This document shows positions 1-4,922 of a DNA stretch of 5,158 bases, piece by piece. A program made the position numbers and the translations under genes. Position 1 is the stretch's first letter. Every line of letters begins with the position of its first letter. The stretch lies in NCBI GenBank assembly GCA_023389895.1, contig JAEWDX010000065.1, forward strand, positions 1-5,158, given 5' to 3'. Origin of the DNA: Bacillota bacterium (GTDB lineage Bacteria; Bacillota; Bacilli; Bacillales; Cytobacillaceae). The notes under the pieces are model-generated. The model had not been told where the DNA came from. It worked only from the letters and a program-made list of their open reading frames with translations, and did no database searches.

Positions 1-281
1 CTGTAAAAGAGAGTGGTGATTTTTATAATGGCTTGATGTGGTCAACGATTGCCATGGGTTCTTTCCTGTGCTCATTGTTTATAAAAAAAGAAACTGTGAA
101 CGAGCGACGTTATATCGTAAGCTTACTATTGTTTGCATTTTTCGTATCGCTGACCTTTATTTATGAGTTAACACCCGTCTCATTTGTTTTTAGAGACGGC
201 TCCTGTATTACGGAGAGCTTTAATAATTTCATTACAGTAGTTTTTATAAGTTTTTTTCCTTTTAGTTTCTATCTGTTTTGA
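1..281 (+). CDS. C-terminal part of an unrecognised membrane protein (5' end outside window)
   Basis: The frame is open from the left edge (first whole codon at 3) to the TGA at 279-281, so this is probably the tail of a longer gene. A start at TTG 33 or ATG 36 inside the window cannot be excluded, since a purine-rich stretch (GTGGTGA) lies at 14-20. The roughly 93 visible residues are very hydrophobic, with about three likely membrane segments: around WSTIAMGSFLCSLFI, around IVSLLLFAFFVSLTFI, and a C-terminal run of F, I and V ending FSFYLF. A short charged stretch (KKETVNERR) between the first two is probably a loop. I do not recognise the family, and no catalytic motif is visible. It ends about 30 bases before the promoter of the Rrf2 remnant, with no clear terminator between. 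The call of membrane protein rests on composition only. Confidence 0.5.
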   Translation, partial: VKESGDFYNGLMWSTIAMGSFLCSLFIKKETVNERRYIVSLLLFAFFVSLTFIYELTPVSFVFRDGSCITESFNNFITVVFISFFPFSFYLF

Positions 282-312
282 AGAATAACGCCTTATATGA
301 TTGGGAAATTAT

Positions 313-340
313 TTGACAAAATGATACGATTAAATTTATT
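313..340 (+). promoter_or_regulatory. Sigma-A type promoter of the Rrf2-family remnant
   Basis: A perfect -35 hexamer TTGACA lies at 313-318. After a 16-base spacer comes TTTATT (335-340), which matches the TATAAT consensus at four of six positions. The region is AT-rich, and transcription would begin near 347, about 45 bases ahead of the ATG at 392. The -35 is strong; the -10 assignment is less certain. This position argues against using the in-frame ATG at 341 as the start. Rrf2 regulators often repress their own promoter, but I see no convincing palindrome here. Confidence 0.5.
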
Positions 341-391
341 ATGGTTATTATAGATATATTAAGTCCTTTAACAAGGGGTGATTTAAACATT

Positions 392-608
392 ATGAAATTT
401 CCAAAAGCTACAAATTATGCTCTTCACACCATGCTTTTTCTTACAATGGACACATCAAACAAGCTTGTTGGTGTACAGGAGTTAGCAGAAAAACAAAAAG
501 TTTCTCCGACGTACCTGTCCCAAGATATTGACTAAATTGGCTAAGGAAGGAATGATTATTTCTTCTTCAGGTGTCAACGGAGGTTATTCGCTTAGCAGAT
601 CTTGTTAA
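392..608 (+). pseudogene. Rrf2-family transcriptional regulator, frameshifted and truncated
   Basis: From ATG 392 (ribosome binding site AAGGGGTG at 373-380) the first frame encodes an Rrf2 winged-helix N-terminus: MKFPKATNYALHTMLFL, then VQELAEKQKVSPTYLS, the helix-turn-helix with the typical SPTYLS turn. It then hits TAA at 533-535. Dropping one C from the CCC run at 519-521 restores the family pattern: SPTYLS is followed by KILTKLAKEGMI and then the wing SSSGVNGGYSLSR, ending at TAA 606-608. The restored product would be about 71 residues, against the usual 130-150. The dimerisation helix and the iron-sulphur cysteine region of the family are missing. There are therefore two lesions: a +1 frameshift and loss of the 3' half. 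Rrf2 proteins repress nearby genes, so the transporter at 743 was plausibly the target (inference). A sequencing error could explain the frameshift but not the early end. Confidence 0.85.
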
Positions 609-616
609 AAAAAATC

Positions 617-644
617 TGTGGAATTATAATCCACTTTTATTTTT
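617..644 (+). terminator. Rho-independent terminator behind the Rrf2 remnant
   Basis: The stem GTGGA (617-621) pairs with TCCAC (629-633) around a seven-base AT-rich loop, followed by TTTTATTTTTT (634-644). An A-run at 607-613 ahead of the stem can pair with the T-run and extend the hairpin, so it may act in both directions. The stop of the truncated reading frame is only nine bases upstream. If active, it separates the remnant from the transporter, which would then need its own promoter in 650-740. I could not identify a good -35/-10 pair there. Confidence 0.6.
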
Positions 645-742
645 TAATGAATCGGAGATATAAATAGTCTTTAAAATCCTTAATTATAGTTTCAAATTAG
701 TATAGAAAAATATCAATTTTAAAAATAAAAAGGAGAAAATTT

Positions 743-1684
743 ATGCAAATCATACTTTTTTTAATTATGGGGATAATTATGGGAATGCTTTACCCTATTC
801 AGGCATCTATAAGTGCTCGTTTAGGCTCTTATTCAAAAACACCTTTAACAGCTTCGTTCATCGCATTTTCTTTGGGATCGGTGATACTACTCATTATTAA
901 TTTAATAGTAAATCCTAGAGGAATCAGTGTTGGGATTGATTTTTCATATCCATTGTATGTTTTTATCGGTGGAGCAATAGCTGGTATTGGCTTTCATGTG
1001 GCTAATATCATTCTTTTTTCAAAACTAGGTGCTTCAGTTACAACAATAATAACTGTAACTGGGCAAATGATTGTAGGAATTTTAATCGATCACTTTGAGT
1101 GGTTTGGTGTACCAGCAAATCCTATTAGTACTACTAGAATAATCGGGACTATCATTATGATTTTAGCTATTTCATTGGTTCAATCTAAAAAGCAAAGAAA
1201 TTCAACTGTGTCGTCAGAAGAGAAAAAGGATAGTATAATCGCTTGGATAATTTTAGGCGTTTTAGCTGGATTTTTACCACCATTGCAAACCGCTATTAAT
1301 GGAGAACTTCGCGTTGCAACGGGCTCTGTTTTAGGAGCTACTTTTATTTCTTTTTTTGTTGGCGCGATTATCTTGCTAATTTTGATTTTGATTACTCAAC
1401 GTCGCTTAGAGATTCCTTTGTATGACACTCAAAAAAATCGTATTCCTGTTTGGGTATATATGGCGGGTATATTTGGCATATTTATTGTAACAGGTAACAT
1501 TATCTTATTACCTGAGCTTGGATCGGTTCTAACTACTATGATTTTTCTATTGGGACAAATGATTATGGCTGTAATAATCGATCAGTTTGGAATATTTAAT
1601 TTACAAAAAAGGAAAATTGATAGTAGAAGAATTGCCGCTCTAGTATTGACTTTTATTGGAATAATATTTGTTAAGTTCTTGTAA
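743..1684 (+). CDS. DMT-superfamily transporter, YdcZ/DUF606 type, two-halved
   Basis: This is a 313-residue integral membrane protein with about ten hydrophobic segments and almost no soluble part. It consists of two homologous halves, about residues 1-148 and 164-313, joined by a charged linker (QSKKQRNSTVSSEEKKD). The halves share matched motifs. QASISARLG (20-28) corresponds to QTAINGELR (182-190), and LGASVTTIITVTGQM to LGSVLTTMIFLLGQM. VGILIDHF (111-118) corresponds to MAVIIDQF (275-282). This is the DUF606/YdcZ pattern of the drug/metabolite transporter superfamily; many members are single-domain proteins of about 150 residues, and fused pairs are known. The substrate cannot be read from the sequence. 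ATG 743 is chosen for the AGGAG at 731-735 and the N-terminal membrane helix. The gene is notably AT-rich compared with the genes after 2359, which may indicate separate acquisition. It follows the broken Rrf2 gene, its likely former regulator (inference). Confidence 0.88.
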   Translation: MQIILFLIMGIIMGMLYPIQASISARLGSYSKTPLTASFIAFSLGSVILLIINLIVNPRGISVGIDFSYPLYVFIGGAIAGIGFHVANIILFSKLGASVTTIITVTGQMIVGILIDHFEWFGVPANPISTTRIIGTIIMILAISLVQSKKQRNSTVSSEEKKDSIIAWIILGVLAGFLPPLQTAINGELRVATGSVLGATFISFFVGAIILLILILITQRRLEIPLYDTQKNRIPVWVYMAGIFGIFIVTGNIILLPELGSVLTTMIFLLGQMIMAVIIDQFGIFNLQKRKIDSRRIAALVLTFIGIIFVKFL

Positions 1685-1760
1685 TTTTCTGTGTGACTAG
1701 GCGCATATTCAATAGTTCAAAACTACAAAAGTATAAGTTTTATCAAGTGAATAAAACATT

Positions 1761-2081
1761 GTGATAGATTTGAAGAATAGAGCATTGGTACCGTTGCATG
1801 AGGTGTAGTGGAACAAGATGGTTATACCCTAGATTTTGTCGACATTACACCTCTTATTCGATATCGATTGTAGAGTTGCTTAAATTGCATTATTTTCCAA
1901 TAACTTCAATAATTGAGTCTGCACTCCGGCATCCTAAAAATGCTGAACGAGTCGTTTGGCTTGTCCAAGAGTTCGCTTTCATCCCTTGCTCTTTGTTGCC
2001 AAAGGGCAAATATTTCTGAACGCAAGAGATTTTGGAAATGAACACGTCTGCTACGCCTGGAAATTACCGGTTGAAATTTAA
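1761..2081 (+). pseudogene. Degraded coding remains in three frames, family not recognised
   Basis: No single frame is open through this stretch, but protein-like pieces follow one another in order on the plus strand. They are RALVPLHEV (up to the stop at 1806-1808), VEQDGYTLDFVDITPLIRY (1808-1864, stop at 1871-1873), ELLKLHYFPITSIIESAL onward to about 1960, and VAKGQIFLNARDFGNEHVCY running to PVEI and the TAA at 2079-2081. Together they would make one gene with at least two or three frameshifts, about 105 residues in all. The piece ending at 2081 has a natural, balanced composition and is the most convincing. An alternative reading of 1798-2019 in a single frame gives 73 residues starting MRCSGTRWLYPRFC. 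I recognise neither version. A weak likeness of KNRALVPLHEV to copper amine oxidase-like N-terminal domains is not supported by what follows. Confidence 0.3.
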
Positions 2082-2087
2082 AAAGAC

Positions 2088-2118
2088 TTGATCTTCACAC
2101 AGTGTGAAGGTTTACAAT
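2088..2118 (+). promoter_or_regulatory. MerR-family-type operator/promoter with 19-base spacer
   Basis: The -35 box TTGATC (2088-2093) and the -10 box TACAAT (2113-2118) are separated by 19 bases. That is the over-long spacer typical of promoters activated by MerR-family regulators, which bind the spacer and twist the DNA to realign the two boxes. The spacer is almost filled by a perfect 8-base inverted repeat, CTTCACAC-A-GTGTGAAG (2093-2109), with its left end on the last base of the -35, as in MerR operators. The next possible start codons are ATG 2205 (a four-codon frame) and ATG 2359 (the acetyltransferase, about 240 bases downstream). No merR-family gene is in the window. Architecture and symmetry are seen directly; control by a MerR-type protein is inferred from them. 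Confidence 0.8.
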
Positions 2119-2145
2119 ACTGCTATAGATTTGACTTAGGGTGTC

Positions 2146-2170
2146 TTTTTAGGGTGAAATTCCCGAAAAA
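2146..2170 (+). promoter_or_regulatory. Hairpin matching the P2 arm of FMN riboswitches, probably a fragment
   Basis: AGGGTGAAATTCCCGA (2151-2166) agrees with the conserved first arm of the FMN (RFN) riboswitch as I remember it, where GGGTGAAATTCCCGA is followed by CCGGCGGT. Here the next bases are AAAAATG and the other arms are absent. Only the sequence before ATG 2205 (AAGGAATGGAGAG) loosely resembles the 3' end of that element. As drawn here, TTTTT (2146-2150) can pair with AAAAA (2166-2170) outside GGG/CCC, giving a simple stem-loop with no T-run after it, so it is not a terminator. It lies in the presumed leader of the MerR-type promoter. It is either a deleted riboswitch remnant or a chance hairpin, and a working riboswitch is not supported. 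Confidence 0.25.
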
Positions 2171-2204
2171 ATGTTTAGCGGATAAAATTCAAGGAATGGA
2201 GAGT

Positions 2205-2219
2205 ATGATTAAAAAATAA
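2205..2219 (+). other. Four-codon reading frame with a good ribosome binding site
   Basis: ATG 2205 is preceded by AAGGAATGGAGAG (2191-2203), a convincing ribosome binding site, but the frame reads only MIKK before TAA at 2217-2219. The same frame later contains LLELGEEKLWKEG (about 2238-2276) after another stop at 2226-2228, so this could be the decayed start of a gene once driven by the promoter at 2088. A leader peptide is the alternative. From here to 2344 I see nothing else of note; the DNA is purine-rich and closed by stops in all forward frames. Confidence 0.2.
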
Positions 2220-2358
2220 CAATTTTGAAGTAGATGTTTACTAGAATTAGGTGAAGAGAAACTCTGGAAAGAAGGTTAGAGAAACAAAAAAGATTAAAAA
2301 GTAATAGAGAAAATACGGTAATTTGAAATAGAATTTCAATAATAGGGGGAGTAAGAGT

Positions 2359-3090
2359 ATGCCATTATTTTCACAAACGATAACAGATTTTTGGCAGTCG
2401 CAATTTTTGAACGGAGATGTCCTCTACAGCGATGGAGTCTTTACAGTCACCATCAATCCTGACCTGAGCGAAGACAGTCGGGTCATGGTGCTGGAAACTA
2501 CCGACGACCGGGTTATGGTGGTCCTGACGCCTGAGATGGCTGATAAGTTAGACCTTTCTAAAGGACAAGAACTGTCTGAGCTGGACTTCCGCCAGAAATT
2601 AAATGAAGCAGGAATCACACTGCATGGCGCAGATTATCTATTTTATTTTTCAGAAGCAGAAAAGAACATATTGCTGCAAGAAAGACTGGAAGGTTCATTG
2701 CGCCAATTAACTGAGAAAGATGATGCGATTTTCTCAGATTTCGAGTCCTCCGCCTCGGAACAAGACTTGGATGACGCTTATGTAGAGTTGGATCACTGGG
2801 CAGTGTTTGGCTCCTTTGAACAAAACAACTTGGTCTGTGCTGCCAGCATGTATCCTTGGGAGGAAGATGTGCAAATTGCGGATCTCGGCGTACTGACTTT
2901 GACACCTTTTAGAGGAAGAGGTCATGCTCGTAAAGTGGTGCGTTCAATCTGTAAGTACGCCTTGGAAAAGGGATATGAACCCCAGTACAGATGCCAGCTC
3001 GATAATGAGGCGTCTAAGTTATTAGCTAATGCAGCTGGTTTGACGCTGTTTGGAAAGTGGGATATCATTTCTCCCGATTCTACTAATTGA
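2359..3090 (+). CDS. GNAT-family N-acetyltransferase
   Basis: This 243-residue soluble protein is expected to transfer an acetyl group from acetyl-CoA to an amine, but the substrate is unknown. The catalytic GNAT fold occupies roughly residues 115-238. HWAVFGSFEQNNLVCAASMY (146-165) forms the central strands. DLGVLTLTPFRGRGHARKVV (175-194) is motif A, with RGRGHA as the pyrophosphate-binding loop. YRCQLDNEASKLLANAAGL (210-228) matches the following strand and helix, with N and S at the usual places. Residues 1-110 form an extra N-terminal domain rich in acidic residues, ending near YFSEAEKN. This two-part layout and length fit a group of Bacillales GNAT proteins rather than the minimal domain of about 150 residues. 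ATG 2359 has GGGGGAG at 2345-2351. The gene is less AT-rich than the DNA to its left. No close promoter is evident; it may be read from the MerR-type promoter at 2088 (inference). Confidence 0.88.
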   Translation: MPLFSQTITDFWQSQFLNGDVLYSDGVFTVTINPDLSEDSRVMVLETTDDRVMVVLTPEMADKLDLSKGQELSELDFRQKLNEAGITLHGADYLFYFSEAEKNILLQERLEGSLRQLTEKDDAIFSDFESSASEQDLDDAYVELDHWAVFGSFEQNNLVCAASMYPWEEDVQIADLGVLTLTPFRGRGHARKVVRSICKYALEKGYEPQYRCQLDNEASKLLANAAGLTLFGKWDIISPDSTN

Positions 3091-3205
3091 GAGTCTGATT
3101 AGGTTGGGAATCTTTAGATTTGAAAGAAAGTGAAGGCTGAGAAGCTAGATGAAATGCTCGTCAGATTCAAATGAGTAAGACAAACACTTTGTAGGAGGAT
3201 TTATC

Positions 3206-4237
3206 ATGAATTTTAAAAAAGCAATTATGGCGTCCATGATCGCATCTAGTATGTTGGTTACCCTGGCAGGGCCGCTTCCTGAAGGAGCCGCGGCTGCACA
3301 AGAGCAAAAGCAATCGGATAATAAGAAGGTTCAGATCAGCAAAACGATGGCCGCAAAGCTGCAAAAAGTGGTAAAGCAATTTGCGGGGAAAGAGATAAAG
3401 TTGCAGGATGTTGGCGAGATGGTAATTGATTCGAATGAAGTGAACGCAAAGGTTGAATCGGTAGACGGAAAATATAAGATCGAATATAGTACTGAAACAG
3501 GTGAAGTATGGTCGGTTCGCGGACCGATCCCAATCGATAAAATCAGTAAAAAGGATCAGGATAAGGCCCTTCAAGAACTAAAAAAGATATATCCAAACAA
3601 AAAATATGTATTTGAAAAAGAAGTGGAAGCGCTCCGAGAGTATGATAACAAGAAGGCTAAATTTAAAGAAGAAACATGGTATACGTTTAAGGGGAAAAAC
3701 TTTAGCATCATTCTAATTAAAAACGATCTCTCGCTAGAAACTCGATCCTTTGGAGCCATGATTAAATTTGACGCGGAAGAACTTGAACCGGAATTGCTAA
3801 AAACGGCGGCAGAAGCGGTGAAAATGGTTTTAGATCAAGATTTTAATTTGACGACAGAGGCTAAACTTATTCCTGGCGAATTTGACTATAAAAACAATCT
3901 CTCGTTATATAAGTGGGCACTGGAAGGCAACGATGTTTTAGTTGAGATAGAAGCAAAGTCGGACAAGGTAATTAATGTAATTCATAAAACGCGTATGAAG
4001 GAAAAGGTAACAACCAACAAAGAAATTACGGCAAAAGAGGCAAAAGAAGTGATTGCACCGATGGCCAAGAAGTTGTTCAATATCGACATTACGGGATATG
4101 AAGTGAAGTGGGATAACGAATTTAAAGATTACTGCTTCGTCAAGGGCGAAGAAACGATAGTGAGAGCTGCATTGGATGCCGACAAAAATGTGGTGTACCT
4201 GACATCTGGGAGTAGAGCGTTAAGTGGGGGGTATTAG
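3206..4237 (+). CDS. Secreted YcdB/YcdC-like protein with PepSY-like repeats
   Basis: This 343-residue protein begins with a clear signal peptide: basic MNFKK, a hydrophobic core (about residues 6-22) and an AAAA stretch giving likely cleavage after A31. No lipobox is present. The mature part is rich in lysine and glutamate and appears built from four repeats of a helix followed by beta strands, at about residues 44-105, 113-180, 189-262 and 275-335. This recalls PepSY and the YcdB/YcdC repeat domain of Bacillales exported proteins; examples are KYKIEYSTETGEVWSV and VEIEAKSDKVINVIHK. Helices such as DQDKALQELKKIYP and AKEAKEVIAPMAKKLF start the units. No catalytic motif is visible. A role in inhibiting or holding secreted proteases is known for PepSY domains generally but is only a possibility here. 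AGGAGG at 3193-3198 sits seven bases before ATG 3206, so high expression is plausible. Many relatives carry further C-terminal domains, while this one stops after the repeats (SGSRALSGGY). Confidence 0.78.
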   Translation: MNFKKAIMASMIASSMLVTLAGPLPEGAAAAQEQKQSDNKKVQISKTMAAKLQKVVKQFAGKEIKLQDVGEMVIDSNEVNAKVESVDGKYKIEYSTETGEVWSVRGPIPIDKISKKDQDKALQELKKIYPNKKYVFEKEVEALREYDNKKAKFKEETWYTFKGKNFSIILIKNDLSLETRSFGAMIKFDAEELEPELLKTAAEAVKMVLDQDFNLTTEAKLIPGEFDYKNNLSLYKWALEGNDVLVEIEAKSDKVINVIHKTRMKEKVTTNKEITAKEAKEVIAPMAKKLFNIDITGYEVKWDNEFKDYCFVKGEETIVRAALDADKNVVYLTSGSRALSGGY

Positions 4238-4342
4238 ACGTTATAGATAACCAAAATGCAGGTAAAAAGAATGAAATGTCTTAATTTTAATTTTCGCCAG
4301 ATTCACCATGAATATAAATAAAATAGCCTCTCGGCATAAGGG

Positions 4343-4710
4343 AAAGCGCCGGATCGGACAGCTTATTTCATGGAAGTCGCCTTCGGTGTGGTAGCCAGCC
4401 AATACCCTAAGGGTACCATCCAAACAGCGACAACCGACCGTGATAAAGAGTTCGCCTGCTATGCAGATTTGCAGGCTATACACGGCATACAGGTCTATTC
4501 CGCTGACCCGTACTTTCATGGCAACGGGGTTCCAATGAGAATGCTAATGGCCTTCTCAGGGAGTTCTTTCCCAAGGGTCATGACTTTGCAAGCGGTCACC
4601 GATGGACAATTGGCCCATACGATCCGATTTATAACAACCGTCCCCGGAAATGCTTCGCTTGGGAGTCGGCTCACGAAGCCTTCATAGACGAGGAGTCGCA
4701 CTTAGATTGA
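4343..4710 (+). pseudogene. IS30-family transposase, C-terminal catalytic part with three frameshifts
   Basis: The pieces run in order across two frames. KAPDRTAYFMEVAFGVVA and TATTDRDKEFACYADLQ, then HGIQVYSADPY, lie in the frame of ATG 4370. WQRGSNENANGLLREFFPKG (from 4519) is one base off, because a base is lost at 4516-4519. An extra G near 4594 restores the first frame for VTDGQLAHTI, and another loss near 4628-4632 leads to NNRPRKCFAWESAHEAF, ending at TGA 4708-4710. This is the DDE half of IS30-family transposases. The second aspartate is in TTDR (4436-4438) and the glutamate in NEN (4537-4539), so both catalytic codons survive but in different frames. The usual DRGKEF reads DRDKEF. 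The first aspartate and the N-terminal HTH are gone, so no active enzyme can be made. A 105-codon frame starting at ATG 4370 exists but is half out of register and should not be annotated as a gene. Confidence 0.85.
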
Positions 4711-4711
4711 C

Positions 4712-4757
4712 AAACCGTCATTTGATTAAATAGGAGTGACGGGTTTACATTCACTCC
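4712..4757. repeat. Overlapping inverted repeats behind the transposase remnant
   Basis: GGAGTGA (4733-4739) is matched exactly by TCACTCC (4751-4757) across an 11-base loop. In addition, AAACCGTCA (4712-4720) pairs with TGACGGGTTT (4737-4746) with one bulged base. The two stems share bases and so exclude each other. No T-run follows, so this is not a standard terminator. It may be part of the right end of the IS30 element or flanking DNA; which is not decidable from one copy. Confidence 0.4.
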
Positions 4758-4779
4758 GCACACACATTCAATACAAAAC

Positions 4780-4820
4780 TAAACCGATTTTTTCTTAGCG
4801 TAGGAGAAATCGGTTTATTT
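4780..4820 (+). terminator. Long terminator-like hairpin, possibly bidirectional
   Basis: TAAACCGATTT (4780-4790) pairs perfectly with AAATCGGTTTA (4807-4817). Five further pairs, two of them G-T, continue inward to a six-base loop (4796-4801), making a stem of about 16 base pairs. On the plus strand TTTAT follows; on the minus strand GTTTTGT follows. The T-runs are short on both sides, so it could serve either the elements to its left or the minus-strand VOC gene. Confidence 0.5.
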
Positions 4821-4858
4821 ATGATCCTAATGAATAGCATACGAATAGAGTTTTTTAG

Positions 4859-4900
4859 CTCGCATTTTGATCAATCTTTTTCAAAATGCGAGTTATTTTA
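4859..4900 (+). terminator. Rho-independent terminator with perfect 12-bp stem
   Basis: CTCGCATTTTGA (4859-4870) and TCAAAATGCGAG (4881-4892) form a perfect 12-base-pair stem with a ten-base loop, followed on the plus strand by TTATTTTATAT. On the minus strand the stem is followed by CTAAAAAAC, with no T-run, so the structure points to plus-strand termination. It lies 23-31 bases beyond the stop of the convergent VOC gene, yet no intact plus-strand gene lies directly upstream. It probably served a lost gene or backs up the hairpin at 4780. Confidence 0.65.
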
Positions 4901-4922
4901 TATCCTTAGAACTAGCCATTTT

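Larger units (their letters stand above)
4332..4757 (+). mobile_element. Remnant of an IS30-family insertion sequence
   Basis: The stretch contains the decayed 3' half of an IS30-type transposase and, behind it, short inverted repeats that may belong to the right end. The transposase N-terminus, most of the first catalytic region and any left terminal repeat are missing between 4238 and 4340, so the element cannot move by itself. The left boundary is uncertain: bases 4323-4352, read in another frame, encode IASRHKGKRR, which resembles a more N-terminal segment of IS30 transposases. Confidence 0.65.

Noticed and set aside
341..391. Upstream in-frame ATG at 341 as start of the Rrf2 gene
   Set aside because: It lies at or before the expected transcription start of the TTGACA promoter and has no ribosome binding site. 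ATG 392 has AAGGGGTG ahead of it and begins with the family-typical MKFPKATNYAL.
650..740. A separate promoter for the DMT transporter
   Set aside because: Several TATA-like hexamers occur (such as TATAGT at 685-690 and TATAGA at 701-706), but none has an acceptable -35 at 16-18 bases. In DNA this AT-rich they are expected by chance.
1719..1757. AT-rich inverted repeats behind the transporter gene (AAAACT/AGTTTT and GTTTTAT/ATAAAAC)
   Set aside because: The stems are short, nearly pure A-T and not followed by a T-run. They are too weak to call a terminator.
1798..2019. A 73-codon plus-strand frame starting MRCSGTRW
   Set aside because: No ribosome binding site is at proper distance and no family is recognised. 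More natural-looking peptides in the other two frames over the same bases suggest that this is a mixture of real and shifted reading.
2424..2925. Three minus-strand frames opposite the acetyltransferase gene
   Set aside because: They lie entirely within the GNAT gene and have serine/arginine-rich translations typical of antisense shadows. None has a ribosome binding site or domain.
3167..3759. Minus-strand frames opposite the secreted PepSY-like protein
   Set aside because: They mirror the lysine/glutamate-rich codons of the real gene as leucine/phenylalanine runs, so the apparent membrane segments are artefacts.
4241..4519. 92-codon minus-strand frame near the IS30 remnant
   Set aside because: It runs opposite clear transposase homology and into AT-rich flanking DNA, with no ribosome binding site and no recognisable domain.
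4516..4701. 61-codon minus-strand frame opposite the transposase end
   Set aside because: It is antisense to the recognisable NENANGLLREFF and NNRPRKC segments of the transposase and is therefore a shadow.
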